Below are positions 17,422 to 27,087 of a stretch of DNA of 64,000 bases, piece by piece. The stretch is from a methane-oxidizing endosymbiont of Gigantopelta aegis. Its GTDB lineage: Bacteria > Pseudomonadota > Gammaproteobacteria > Methylococcales > Methylomonadaceae. How positions within the stretch are numbered: position 1 is the stretch's first letter; the number at the start of each line of letters is the position of its first letter. The stretch lies in the NCBI RefSeq assembly GCF_016097405.1, contig NZ_JAEHGD010000002.1, positions 73,876 to 137,875 of the forward strand, in the 5' to 3' direction. The position numbers were made by a program, and so were the translations under genes. The notes under the pieces are model-generated. The model was not told where the DNA came from. It saw only the letters and a list, made by a program, of their open reading frames with translations, and searched no databases.

Positions 17422-18226
17422 GATGACCGACATCGAATTGCGATAACAGCAGCTTTATTCCCATGGCTAAAAGAATAAATATGATAACCGGCCGTAAAAT
17501 GGTGTCTGGTAATTTTTTGCCGATCATGCTACCGAGATAAATGGCCGGTAAACCGCCTAATAACAGACCCGTTAGCAGGCTGAAATCAATCGTTCCGAAA
17601 TGGAGATGGCCAAATCCGGCAATGGCCGTTAAAGGGACAGCGTGTGCCAAGTCGGTGCCAACAATGTTAATAGGGCGTTTGTAGGGATAGAGAATAAATA
17701 AAATAGCTGAGCCGATAGCACCAGCACCGACCGACGATAAGGTGACGACGATGCCCAACAAGCAACCGGACAATACGGTGATATGCGGGCGATAATCGCG
17801 AATCATGCGAATGACGGCATTGTCATTGTGCTTGTTATGGATAAAATTGAGTAGGCGGTTTTTTAAGGCAATGATCGCTGCGGTCAGTACCAGCATGACG
17901 CCGAGCGTGCCGATAATCAGATGATCGTAATTGATGTGCTGCTGTTTGAGCTGTTCGAGCAGACAAATGGTCAGCAGAGTGCAAGGAACGCTGCCGCTGC
18001 CGAGCAGTAAAACAACTTTCCAGTCGACGGTTTTGTTTTTGTGGTGAAAGAAGACACCGCTGCTTTTGGTGATGGCGGCGTACATTAAATCAGTTCCGAC
18101 GGCTATGGCAGGCGTAATGCCAAATCCGAGCACCAGTATTGGTGTCATCAGCGAGCCGCCACCGACGCCAGTTAGACCGATGATAAGTCCGACCAAGGCG
18201 CCGGCTGCAATGTGAATCAGTTCCAT
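17354..18226 (-). CDS. TauE/SafE family sulfite/anion exporter-like membrane protein
   Basis: This is a 290-residue integral membrane protein with about eight predicted helices. The N-terminal GLIGLTGVGGGSLMTPIL and the second-half repeat LSSVGAGAIGSAIL are the inverted-repeat motifs of the TauE/SafE (DUF81) family, which export sulfite or organosulfonates in studied cases. The substrate here is unknown. The last 68 bp overlap the end of yggS on the other strand, so the final 20 residues may be under dual coding constraint. Confidence 0.85.
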   Translation of the reverse strand: MELIHIAAGALVGLIIGLTGVGGGSLMTPILVLGFGITPAIAVGTDLMYAAITKSSGVFFHHKNKTVDWKVVLLLGSGSVPCTLLTICLLEQLKQQHINYDHLIIGTLGVMLVLTAAIIALKNRLLNFIHNKHNDNAVIRMIRDYRPHITVLSGCLLGIVVTLSSVGAGAIGSAILFILYPYKRPINIVGTDLAHAVPLTAIAGFGHLHFGTIDFSLLTGLLLGGLPAIYLGSMIGKKLPDTILRPVIIFILLAMGIKLLLSQFDVGHLMDTALAQIAPSLPVQSSLPQQ

Positions 18227-18294
18227 GCGTTATGATAATGGGTTAAAACCGGGCTTTATGGGTTGCCGGTTGTTTGGAAAGGAATGTGTGCATG

Positions 18295-18900
18295 TCAGAT
18301 GGTATTTTTATCTGGAATACTTTCATCAATATATTCAAAAATTTTGACCACTTGTTTAACGCCGTTGACGCGCCGCGCCATTTCTCCGGCAACATAGCCT
18401 TCGTTACGGTGTACCAGTCCCATCAGATAGACGACGCCGTTTTCGGTCACCACTTTGATACGGGTGGCGTCAAAGCCTGGAATTGTGCGGATTTCACTGA
18501 TAGCTGATTTAACCTTGGTCGTCAGCAGGGTGTCATGGGCGCGACTGCTTAACGGACTTGGCTCGGCTAGAGCGATTTCGTTGTGGACTATTTTGACACC
18601 GGGGATGGTTCTGATTATGGCAATGATTTTGTCACGTAAAGCCGCTGTCGGCGCTTCACCTGTCACCAAAACAATGCCGTTATAGGCGGTGACATTAATA
18701 TGGGTTTTGTCCCGAATCTCATCATCGGCATTCAGTTCGATGCCAGCATCAATTTCTATTTTTTCATCCCGCAGCAAGGCTTCACTGGTTCGCCTATCGT
18801 GTAACAAGGACAGGCCAGATGCTTCGGCTGCACCCGTTGCGACAGTTGTGCAGGCGTTCGTACCGAACAGTAGTGGTAGTAAAACGAGGAGTTTTTTCAT
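18295..18900 (-). CDS. dolP: BON-domain outer-membrane lipoprotein (DolP-like)
   Basis: DolP-type lipoproteins support outer-membrane integrity near the division site. The protein is 201 residues from the ATG at 18900, where a signal peptide MKKLLVLLPLLFG runs into a lipobox with the acylated Cys in TNACTTV. Two BON domains follow (about residues 50-115 and 130-195). The frame extends upstream to 18993, but that leaves the signal sequence internal. It lies downstream of diaA-yraN-lpoA on the same strand, the order seen around E. coli dolP (yraP). Confidence 0.88.
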   Translation of the reverse strand: MKKLLVLLPLLFGTNACTTVATGAAEASGLSLLHDRRTSEALLRDEKIEIDAGIELNADDEIRDKTHINVTAYNGIVLVTGEAPTAALRDKIIAIIRTIPGVKIVHNEIALAEPSPLSSRAHDTLLTTKVKSAISEIRTIPGFDATRIKVVTENGVVYLMGLVHRNEGYVAGEMARRVNGVKQVVKIFEYIDESIPDKNTI

Positions 18901-19054
18901 ATTAGTGCTGTGCCCTTTAATTAAAATCACTAATTGCATGTTGTATTTAACCTGTTGATATACATGATAATACCTCGGATTATGACCAGTCATTTAAATG
19001 GTTTGTCGAAAATGCCTTTGCATGAATCGAGTACCGAATTCAAAGGGGGCTGCA

Positions 19055-19642
19055 TTAGCCTCCAAAGAGCTGATGGTCGACCAGGTCACATAAACAGTGT
19101 GTGATCAGTAAGTGTGTTTCCTGAATGCGGGGTGCGAGTGTTGCTGGCACACGAATTTCAAGATCAGTTTCGTTCAAAATATTCGCTAGGGAGCCACCGC
19201 TTTGTCCTGTCAGCGCGATAACCGGGATATTTTTTTCCTGCGCGACGGTAACGGTTTTCAAAATATTTGCCGAATTCCCGCTGGTGGTATAACACAATAA
19301 AACATCACCTTCCTGCCCTAATGCCCTGAGCTGTTTGGCAAAAACATCGTCAAAATGATAATCATTGGCGATAGAGGTCAAGGTCAAAGCATCGGCATTC
19401 AGCGTGATGGCGGGCAAAGATGGGCGTTCGCGTTGAAACCGGTTCAGCATCAGGGCGGAAAAGTGCAGCGCATTGCCGGATGAGCCGCCATTACCGCAGC
19501 TGATGATTTTTTTGTCGTTGACCAGCGCCGCTACCATTAATTGTGAGGCGAATTCAATCAACTCGGGCAAATCGACCATACATTCCTGTTGCAGTTGTAT
19601 GGCTTGTGAAAAGTTCTCGGTGATGCGTTCCTTAAAGCTCAT
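19055..19642 (-). CDS. diaA: SIS-domain DnaA initiator-associating protein DiaA
   Basis: DiaA tetramers bind DnaA and promote assembly at oriC. The 195-residue SIS-domain protein has the phosphosugar loop SCGNGGSSGNALHFSALMLNR (within residues 48-68) and TSGNSANILK. It is related to phosphoheptose isomerase GmhA, but a separate GmhA is encoded at 58426-58989 and this gene sits in the yraN-lpoA cluster, so DiaA is the better name. It overlaps the yraN stop codon by 4 bp. Confidence 0.85.
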   Translation of the reverse strand: MSFKERITENFSQAIQLQQECMVDLPELIEFASQLMVAALVNDKKIISCGNGGSSGNALHFSALMLNRFQRERPSLPAITLNADALTLTSIANDYHFDDVFAKQLRALGQEGDVLLCYTTSGNSANILKTVTVAQEKNIPVIALTGQSGGSLANILNETDLEIRVPATLAPRIQETHLLITHCLCDLVDHQLFGG

Positions 19643-20007
19643 AAGCGGGATTGAAAAGCGTTTTGTATCCAGTCAATGTGGCTATCGCCGCTGATGGCGA
19701 TGACATCAAAACGGATAATCGGGTTAATGTTGTGTTGCAGCACATAATGCTGGGTTGCCGCTATTATACGGGATTGCTTGTGTGGCGTAATACTTTCCAG
19801 CGCGCTGCCAAAGCGATCGGAGTGGCGATAGCGAACTTCGACGACCACCAAGGTGTCATTATGCTGCATGATCAGATCCAGTTCACCGCTGCGGCAGCGA
19901 TAATTACGGGTGAGCAGTTTGAGTTTTTGCTTACTTAAAAACTCAAGTGCCTTCTGTTCCGCGTCCGCACCTGTTTTTTGTTGTTGCGTTTGGCGTTTAG
20001 TCGTCAT
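19639..20007 (-). CDS. yraN: UPF0102 family endonuclease-like protein YraN
   Basis: YraN is a small PD-(D/E)XK-fold protein of unclear role. The 122 residues contain the family core GADAEQKALEFL, RSGELDLIMQ and VVVEVRYR with acidic residues at the nuclease positions. It overlaps lpoA by 11 bp upstream and diaA by 4 bp downstream, a tight conserved cluster. No substrate can be inferred. Confidence 0.92.
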   Translation of the reverse strand: MTTKRQTQQQKTGADAEQKALEFLSKQKLKLLTRNYRCRSGELDLIMQHNDTLVVVEVRYRHSDRFGSALESITPHKQSRIIAATQHYVLQHNINPIIRFDVIAISGDSHIDWIQNAFQSRL

Positions 20008-21856
20008 AGAAATCGTCGGTTTCGATATCGGTTAGATACTGTGGATTGGCCGGGATGCCATTTTCAAAATCGGCACAAACCAGATGGCGGATAATGTGAT
20101 TGTCCTGGGTGAGCAAGAGGCGGCCGCTGGCACCCGCATACTCACGGTCACGCATTTCATTCAAGAATGGAATCATATTGTAGGCATCAATGCCTAACGC
20201 CAGTAAGCGGCGGTAGGTGTAAGGGGTATTTTGCAGATCGACAAGCAGACTGTTAAAAGAAGGTTCGTCAGCATAAATATCTGGAAAAAACCAGGGAATA
20301 TCACAAAACCGGATGCCATTCAGGTCGTTGTCCTGACGTGGCATCGGTATGCCGCTATAGATATCAGAGGTGGCATAAACAGGCACATGACGCGCACCGT
20401 AAAATTTAAGTTGCGGATTTAACGAACGTGCCGTATCCGGTGTAGCCATCAGAAAAATATTGTCGGCATCGGTGCGTGCGCGGGGCTCAAATTGAATATT
20501 GCGATTGAGACGGCGGACCAAGCGGTGGTAACGTCGTTCGCTTTCATCCAGGTTCATCAAGGTTTTGATGGCGGCTGAGAAATCAAAGCTGCTCGGGGCG
20601 TAAAAACGGCTTTCAAGAATACGGCCGCCTTGTTGTTGCCAGAATTCTCCCAGATAACCCATCAATCTGTGGCCCTTATGGGTGTCAGGGAGCAAAAACA
20701 AGGCTTTGCGATGATCGTTCAGCCAAGCCAAAGTTACAATCTCCCGGCTGTCATCACGAGGGCTTAAGCCAAACTGGATAAGGTTTTCCTTAAAGATATG
20801 ATCTGCCTGGTTGAGCGCCAGGACGGAAACAGGCAGCTTGTCGGCTGTGGATAATGCTGTAATCGTTGCTTTTTGTAATGGGCCAATAATCAGTTCGGCA
20901 CCGGCGTTAATCGCGCGATGATACAGCGCGACAGGGTTGTCGACATTGCTGTCATAAAAAACAATATTCGTGGGTGCTGAGTTTGAATCAACACTGTGAG
21001 CCGCCTGAATGCCGGACTTTATGATCGCGGCGGCTTTGGCAAAACGCCCTGATAGCGGCAGGAATACGGCGATTGTTGTGGGCTGGGTATTGAATTGAGT
21101 GGGGGCATGTTGCAACAGCTGATCCAGAAAATCTCCGTTCGCCGGATGATTCGGGAATTGTGCTTGCCATTGGGCGAGCTGAAGTTGAAACAAATCAGGA
21201 TCAATTGTGCGTTGTTTAAGTAAATCGGCCAGTGCCATCCAGCCGGCTAAGGTATCGGGGGCAGCAGGTTGTTGCAGAATCAAAGTTTGCCGGGGTAGCC
21301 GGTTTAAGGATTCGATGATGGCGATATTGTTTTTTCGGATGGCTTCAGGATCTAGTAATCGCTGGCCCAGTTGAATACGCGACTGAACGCTGCCGAGAAC
21401 ATCACCCGACAAGGCCCTTGCAAAAGCAAGCGCGCTAAAATAATCGCGCTGATGCGAGAGATCGAGTTGTTCGGCCGAAATTTGATTGAGTTTTGTCAAT
21501 GCACTCTCGGCATTTCCCTGATCAAGGTCAATTTGGGCGCCTAGCAATGCGAATAAGGCTGTTTGCAGAGGATCAAGTTGTTGGCGAGGAATCGATGAAA
21601 GCAAGGATTGAGCATGCTCTGACTCACCTGCTTTTAGTAAGGCTTCAGCGGCTCTCAGACGGTATTCAGGCTGCTGCGGCGCGTTTTGCGACAGGTTTTG
21701 ATATACCCGTGCAGCTTGCTCATATTGGCTGTTATCCATCATGCTTTTGGCTTGCCGAGATTGTTCAAGGAAAGGCTGGTTAGCGGGTACCGATTTGCAA
21801 GCTGGTAGTAAGATAATGGCGATAAAAAGTAAAGAGAAAGGGCGTTGACTGGTCAT
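19997..21856 (-). CDS. lpoA: Penicillin-binding protein activator LpoA
   Basis: LpoA is an outer-membrane lipoprotein that activates PBP1a for peptidoglycan synthesis. The 619-residue product (from the ATG at 21856) begins with a lipoprotein signal, LLPACKS, whose Cys would be acylated. A TPR-like N-terminal half (about residues 35-230) is followed by a periplasmic-binding-protein fold (about 250-590, starting TTIAVFLPLSGRFAKAA). The frame extends 10 codons upstream without adding a better signal. Divergent from rsmI, as usual, but an IS5-family element now separates the two. Confidence 0.9.
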   Translation of the reverse strand: MTSQRPFSLLFIAIILLPACKSVPANQPFLEQSRQAKSMMDNSQYEQAARVYQNLSQNAPQQPEYRLRAAEALLKAGESEHAQSLLSSIPRQQLDPLQTALFALLGAQIDLDQGNAESALTKLNQISAEQLDLSHQRDYFSALAFARALSGDVLGSVQSRIQLGQRLLDPEAIRKNNIAIIESLNRLPRQTLILQQPAAPDTLAGWMALADLLKQRTIDPDLFQLQLAQWQAQFPNHPANGDFLDQLLQHAPTQFNTQPTTIAVFLPLSGRFAKAAAIIKSGIQAAHSVDSNSAPTNIVFYDSNVDNPVALYHRAINAGAELIIGPLQKATITALSTADKLPVSVLALNQADHIFKENLIQFGLSPRDDSREIVTLAWLNDHRKALFLLPDTHKGHRLMGYLGEFWQQQGGRILESRFYAPSSFDFSAAIKTLMNLDESERRYHRLVRRLNRNIQFEPRARTDADNIFLMATPDTARSLNPQLKFYGARHVPVYATSDIYSGIPMPRQDNDLNGIRFCDIPWFFPDIYADEPSFNSLLVDLQNTPYTYRRLLALGIDAYNMIPFLNEMRDREYAGASGRLLLTQDNHIIRHLVCADFENGIPANPQYLTDIETDDFYDD

Positions 21857-21949
21857 AGAAAGCGTACTTTTGTTAAAGTGAATCAATCAGCATGCTGTGG
21901 GCATTGCTCCTAAGTGTACTGTAAATCGTAAAAAATTCCCTTTTTTTAG

Positions 21950-22996
21950 GGCTTTGTTGCATAAATAATCCACAGCGTACTCTTTTCTTAAATTCCAGTC
22001 TTTATTCATGAAACAGAATAACTTTCAGGCATACCCAGGCCTGTCATTTTATTCATTGCGCCGACGCGGAGATACGCCTCAACCATCTGAGCCGCAAAGG
22101 TCCGGTTTTTTAATTGGCCACTAAAGAGCGTTTTGATGCGAAACATAGCCGTTTCAGCCAGGCTGCGTTGATGATAACCACTTTCTTGTTTCCATGCCTT
22201 TCTCCCGATTTCAGCGCAACGTTGAACAATCGCTGTTCTTGGATGAGTTCTCCCATCTTCATCACTCGGCCATTCCACCGCCCCTTCCCGCGGCGGTATC
22301 AATGCATCGGCGCCTTTGTTACGAATCGCCTGATGACACTGGATCGTATCATAAGCGCCATCCGCCGCCACACTGGCAACTTGGTCGTGTTCATCCAGCT
22401 GCTCTAATAAATCCGGCAAGACTTCGGAATCACCAACAAAATTAGCCGTCATCTCAACTGCCACGACTTCCTGCGTTTGTGCATCAACCATGATATGGAG
22501 TTTACGCCAGGTTCTGCGCTTGCTGGCACCATGTTTGCGAACTTTCCACTCGCCTTCACCGTAGACTTTTAAGCCGGTCGAATCGACGACTAAGTGTCTT
22601 GGCGTTCGACTGCTTGAACGAGGCAGCCGAACCTCCAGAGTTTGCTGGCGGCGACTTAATGTACTGTAATGAGGAATCTGGATAGACAGCTTTAATAACT
22701 GGACTAACGACAACAAACATCCCTGTGTCGCTCTCAACGGCAGCTTAAAGAGTTCTCTCAGGGTCAATGCGCATTGAATAGCAGTATCAGAATACGTCAT
22801 CGGGCTTCCTCTATAGCCTGTCTTTTCAGGCTGATGCCATTGCTTGATCATGGATTCTTCGAACCATAGCGTCAATGAACCTCGATTGATCAAGGCTTGA
22901 TTGTAATTCGACCAATTCTTTAGTTTGTAGCGTTGTTTGTTTTTTCTTGTCCATACCCTATACTATGGGGATCCTTATGATTTATGCAACAAAGCC
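21950..22996. mobile_element. IS5-family insertion sequence (1047 bp) in the lpoA-rsmI gap
   Basis: GGCTTTGTTGCATAAAT at 21950-21966 is repeated in perfect inverted orientation at 22980-22996, giving 17-bp terminal repeats. The direct repeat TTTTTTAG flanks both ends (21942-21949 and 22997-23004), an 8-bp target duplication. One transposase fills the element. The insertion is 28 bp upstream of the rsmI start codon and 93 bp from the lpoA start, so it separates the two divergent genes' promoter region. Confidence 0.93.
22006..22954 (-). CDS. IS5-family DDE transposase, N-terminus out of frame
   Basis: This is a DDE transposase of the DUF4096/transposase_11 type. The main frame (22006-22893, 295 residues from a TTG) has SLTLWFEESMIKQW, the catalytic aspartates in RHLVVDSTGLKVYGEG and VAADGAYDT, and a C-terminal YHQRSLAETAMFRIK with the catalytic Glu. 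No ATG is available in that frame. A likely native ATG at 22954 reads MDKK and then is +1 out of frame at a run of six A residues (T6 on the plus strand at 22940-22945). With five A residues it would read into KQRYKLKNWSNYNQALINR and give 315 residues. Either a frameshift mutation, slippage or a sequence error. Confidence 0.85.
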
Positions 22997-23024
22997 TTTT
23001 TTAGCAAAATTTTAAAGGCAGACT

Positions 23025-23866
23025 ATGCAAACAGACAATGCATCCGAGGCAGGTCAGTTATATGTCGTTGCAACTCCTATTGGCAATTTAGCTGATTTTA
23101 GTTTTCGTGCGGTGGAAATATTACAGCAGGCGGATTTGATTGCCGCAGAAGATACACGGCATGCACGCTTGTTGCTGCAACATTATGGTATTTCAACGCA
23201 AGTTGTTTCACTGCATCAGCATAATGAAGAAAAGCAAGCGCCTCAGCTGATCGAAAAAATCAAAAATGGCGCAACCGTAGCCTTGATATCGGATGCGGGG
23301 ACACCGTTGTTGAGCGACCCCGGCATGCCCTTGGTCAAGTTGGCGCGAGAGCAGGGTGTAAAAGTCTCACCTATCCCAGGTAGTTGTGCATTGATTGCCG
23401 CATTGTCAGTGTCTGGACTGCCGATAACACGGTTTAGTTTTGAAGGTTTTCCGCCACGTACAACATCTGCGCGAAAGCGTTTTTTGCCGCGCGACAGCAG
23501 GTGGAGTGGACCTGGGCTTTTTATGAGTCCAGCCACAGAATTCAAGTAAGCCTAAGTGATATGCTTGAAGTTTTACCACCTGAGCGTGAATGCGTCATTG
23601 CGCGAGAATTGACCAAATTACATGAAACGATTGTCAGAGGTCCACTGTCAAATATTTGCGAGCAGGTCAATAATGATCCCAATATGCGTAAGGGTGAATT
23701 TGTTGTAATAGTGGCGGGCGCTGAAGCAGTTGATGAAGAGAGCGAACAGTCACAACAAGACGACGAAGCTTTATTAGCTATTTTGTTGAGTGAGTGTTCT
23801 GTCAAAACAGCTGCAAGCCTGGCCGCGAAAATCACCGGTCATCGTAAAAAAATCTTTATCAGTTAG
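23025..23866 (+). pseudogene. rsmI: 16S rRNA (cytidine1402-2'-O)-methyltransferase RsmI, frameshifted
   Basis: RsmI methylates the ribose of C1402 in 16S rRNA. The first part (23025 to about 23485) encodes the SAM-binding half: LYVVATPIGNLADFSFRA, AAEDTRHARLL, ISDAGTPLLSDPG and FEGFPPRTTSARKR. The rest continues in another frame (AFYESSHRI, VIARELTKLHET, GEFVVIVAGA). The junction is a run of six T residues at 23480-23485. One more T would give an uninterrupted 280-residue protein, the normal length. As written the first frame stops at 23549 with a foreign tail. An IS5 copy lies 28 bp upstream. It is either a recent pseudogene or a homopolymer sequence error. Confidence 0.85.
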
Positions 23867-23909
23867 CTTTGAAAATGACAGAAGGTAAGTAATTTTTAGG
23901 ATATCAGGG

Positions 23910-23915
23910 TATAAT
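23910..23915 (+). promoter_or_regulatory. Candidate -10 box of rnpB
   Basis: A consensus TATAAT at 23910-23915 lies 7 bp before the expected 5' end of RNase P RNA. No good -35 box is visible at the usual distance. Confidence 0.6.
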
Positions 23916-23921
23916 AAGAAT

Positions 23922-24286
23922 TGAGCTGGCCGAACAGTCGCTGTGTTGTTGCAAAAATAACACAGAGGAAAGTCCGGGCTCCGCAGGGCAGGGTGCCAGG
24001 TAACGCCTGGGGACGTGAGTCCACGGAAAGTGCCACAGAAAATATACCGCCCCTCACCTAGAGTCAAAGATTGTAGGTGAGAGGTAAGGGTGAAATGGTG
24101 CGGTAAGAGCGCACCGCGCTGCTGGCAACAGCAGTGGCAGGGTAAACCCCACCCGGAGCAAGATCAAATAGAGGAACAGACGCGCGGCCCGCGCGGTTCC
24201 TGGGTAGATTGCTTGAGCATCAGGGCGACCTGATGCCTAGATGAATGGCTGTTCACGACAGAACCCGGCTTACAGGCCAGCTCACC
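23922..24286 (+). ncRNA. rnpB: RNase P RNA, bacterial type A
   Basis: This is the catalytic RNA of RNase P, which matures tRNA 5' ends. Conserved elements are easy to see: GAGGAAAGTCCGGGCTCC followed by GGGCAGGGTGCCAGGTAACG near the 5' end, then the 3' block CTAGATGAATGGCTGTTCAC and ACAGAACCCGGCTTA. The ends pair (GAGCTGGCC at 23923 with GGCCAGCTC ending at 24283), closing helix P1. The ends are estimated to within a few bases. rnpB after rsmI and before mraZ is a common gammaproteobacterial order; here an IS21 element intervenes. Confidence 0.95.
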
Positions 24287-24537
24287 ATTCAAAGTGTTTT
24301 TAACAATTGGTCGGCATATCTTTTTTGTTAGGATTGAGATGTGTATCACGTTTTTGTGTTGCCTTGAACACAGCTCCTTTTAGTCCTCAAAGGTTCTTTT
24401 AAAACCGCTTGATCGGTCTTTTATCCTCCCTCCACAAAAAAAGATTTACAGTTAATCTCAATATTATTTTTGTAACTACTCAGGGTATCCCCTGAAATCC
24501 GCCATTTCTGCGTTGGAAAATGGCATTTACACTTGTT
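24287..24537. other. Gene-free stretch between rnpB and repeat
   Basis: About 250 bp, AT-rich and without a credible coding frame or RNA motif. The T-rich runs just after rnpB (for instance GTGTTTTT at 24294) might help end that transcript, but no strong stem precedes them. Confidence 0.5.
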
Positions 24538-24660
24538 AACTGATGTTACGCAGTGGCTCTTTAATTTCATTTCCATAATTCGCCGTTCACCATTACCGAG
24601 AAAGAAAAAGCCATCTCTGGCCTCTATTTCTTATCGACACAGAGCGCACAGAGTTATCCC
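24538..24660. repeat. Second, partial copy of the dispersed repeat
   Basis: AACTGATGTTACGCAG at 24538-24553 is identical to the terminal repeat at 6575, and the next bases (TGGCTCTTTAAT) match that copy closely. Further in, GACACAGAGCGCACAGA at 24636 is shared exactly with the copy at 59104. No right-hand inverted end is seen before the IS21 element at 24687, nor after it. The right boundary is approximate. Confidence 0.6.
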
Positions 24661-24800
24661 CTAGTTCCTGCTTGTTAATGGCCATTTGTTAATGGCCATT
24701 TAAACTGAGCCAAAACTGGCCATTAATATTGAGCCACTTTTCCAGACTTTCTTTTTTATATTAAAGCTGTAACAGTCCCTCTATTTATCTAGGGAACGTT

Positions 24801-26299
24801 ATGAAGGAGTGGATCGTGATTCATCAGATCAAAGCATTACACAATCAAGGCATGGTTTATCGAAGCGTAAGATTGCCAAACAATTGGGTGTTTCTCGCAA
24901 TACCGTCAGTAAATATCTCAACATGCCAGAAACAGAAATTACTGAGATATTGTCCGATACCGATAGAACTAAGAAACTAGATGAATATCGGGACTACATT
25001 ATTCAACTGCTGCAAACCTATCCCGATTTATCAGCGGTTAAAGTGTTACGTAAACTGAAGGCCAAGGTTGAAACACTGAGCGTGTCAGATCGTTCTGTCA
25101 GACGCTATATTCAAGCACTGAAGCAAGAAATCAGTTTTAAGCAAGCCCGTTACTATGAGCCTGTCATAGATATGGTGCCTGGCGAACAATGTCAGGTTGA
25201 TGGCGGTGAACTGCGTGGCGTGATGATTAATGGTGTTGAAACCACCGTTTATTTAATGGTCTTCGTATTGTCTTATTCTCGTTTAATGCATGTATCTTTA
25301 TCAAATAAGCCGATTAATACCGAGATGTTGATCAAACAGCATGATGTCGCCTTCCGTTATTTTGGCGGCATGCCTGAGGAATGTGTTTATGATCAAACTA
25401 AACTGGTGGTTATCAGTGAAACCTTCAGGGAATTAAACCTTAATCAGCTTTTTTCTCAGTATGCAACCGCCGCTGGATTTCGTATTCATGCCTGTGAAGG
25501 CTATGACCCAGAAAGCAAGGGCAAGGTTGAAGCAGGTGTAAAGTATGCCAAAAACAATGGGCTCTATGGTGAAAGCTTTGCCAGCTGGCATGAATTAGAA
25601 CAGTATTTTTCTGACTGGTTGGATAATACCGCTAATCAACGTGTTCATGGCAGCACAGGTAAAAAACCCAGAGAATATTATGATCAGTCAGAACAGGCTC
25701 ATATGCAGCCTTATTTGACACCTTCCTGTATAGCGTCTTATTCAGCAAGTACTGTCGCTACACGTAAAGCCGATAAAACAGGACTTATCGCTTGGCAATC
25801 CAATAAATACTCCGTGCCGATGGCCTATCAAAGTGCCCGTGTCGGTGTCAAAACCGAAACAGGTCAGTTAATCATCAGTGATTTAGAAACAGGTAACAAA
25901 ATTGCTGAACACCTGATCAGCATCGAGAAAGGTCAAGTCATCAAGAACACCGATCATTACCGTGATAAAGCCCAGAGGATAAAAGACTTAGAAGCTGAGC
26001 TTTTACACATTTTAGGTGACACAGAGCAGACTCAGGCTTTATGCGCCTTACTTAAAACGACCTCACCCAAAATATATAAAGACCAGCTTTTGGGCGCTAA
26101 ACAAATAGTCAGCGCGTATTGCAAACAATATGGTGCTATTGAAGCAGAACATTTATCACGATTGATCAATACACCGCGCTTAACAGCAACAGGGTTAAGA
26201 GAACGTCTGCTGGCTTTCCAACAAAACCCAGAGAAAAATAACGACTCACAGAGTCAGCAAGTCACACAGGATCAAGTTAATCAGGGTATAGTGCATTAG
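24801..26299 (+). CDS. istA: IS21-family transposase IstA, N-terminal frameshift
   Basis: IstA is the DDE transposase of IS21 elements. It has a helix-turn-helix (SKRKIAKQLGVSRNTVSKYL), an integrase core from about residue 125 (VPGEQCQVDGGELRGV with the first Asp; later YDPESKGKVEAGVKY with the catalytic Glu) and a C-terminal beta domain. The natural start is the ATG at 24801 (MKEWIVIHQIKALHNQG), but this frame and the main frame (open from a GTG at 24809) differ by one base near 24854, where GG replaces an expected GGG. Adding one G gives a 499-residue protein. The GTG-started form (496 residues) lacks only the first true residues, so activity is possible but doubtful. Confidence 0.85.
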
Positions 26300-26347
26300 C
26301 GCATTATGCTGCGCTAAATGGCCACCCTGGCGGTCAAGGAGAGAGCC

Positions 26348-27087
26348 ATGTCATCCATTGATCAGGTCACCCAGAAATTCCGAAGCCTACGCATGTCAGC
26401 CATTGCAGAACATCTTGAGCCGTTATTAAGCCAAGCTGAGGCAAATGAAAGTTCTTATCTACAGTTTGCACAAAGTCTGGTTGAGTATGAAGAAAATCAA
26501 CGCAACAGTAAACGTATTGAACAAAACAGACGGCGATCAGGTTTTCCCTTGCATAAAAGCCTGGAAGAGTTTGACTATCGCTTTCAGACCACGATCAGCA
26601 AGCGTGAAATGAATAGCCTGTGTGACTTTAACTTTATTGATAATCGAGATAACGTCGTCTTTATCGGGCCGCCAGGTGTGGGTAAAACGCATCTGGCTAT
26701 TGGTCTGGGGCTTAAAGCGATTGATGCAGGCTATAAAGTCAGCTTCAACACGGCTTTGGCTCTTATGGAAATATTGGAATTAGCTGACTCAAAGGCGAGT
26801 TGAAAAAGAAAATCAATCAGCTACTCAAATTTGATGTGTTGATCATTGATGAGCTCGGTTATCTACCGATGAATAAACAAGGTATGCACAACTTGTTTCA
26901 ATTGATCAATGCGCTCTATGAATACCGCTCAATCATCCTGACAACCAACAAAGAATTTACGAATTGGGGTGAGTTCTTTTTCGACAACAATGTGGCCGTG
27001 CCGATTGTAGATAGGCTCATCCATCATTCACACATTTTTATGCTGGGAGGCGAAAGTTATCGACTGAAATCTAAACTTAACAAATAA
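26348..27087 (+). pseudogene. istB: IS21-family helper ATPase IstB, frameshifted
   Basis: IstB is the AAA+ helper that delivers target DNA to IstA. The ATG at 26348 follows the strong ribosome-binding site AAGGAGAGAG. The first frame (to 26803) includes Walker A FIGPPGVGKTHLA; the second (from about 26800) includes Walker B VLIIDELGYLPMNKQG and sensor residues LTTNKEF. The two frames meet near 26796, where GGCGAG replaces an expected GGGCGAG; one extra G restores a 246-residue protein reading DSKGELKKKINQ. As written it is split inside the ATPase core and should be inactive. Confidence 0.85.

Noticed and set aside
19055-19642. Second phosphoheptose isomerase (gmhA)
   Set aside because: The SIS protein is in the yraN-lpoA-dolP context and a canonical gmhA exists beside hldE, so DiaA is the better call.
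24164-24349. Minus-strand open frame over the rnpB 3' half
   Set aside because: The region is RNase P RNA with its conserved blocks, so the frame is a chance product of structured RNA.
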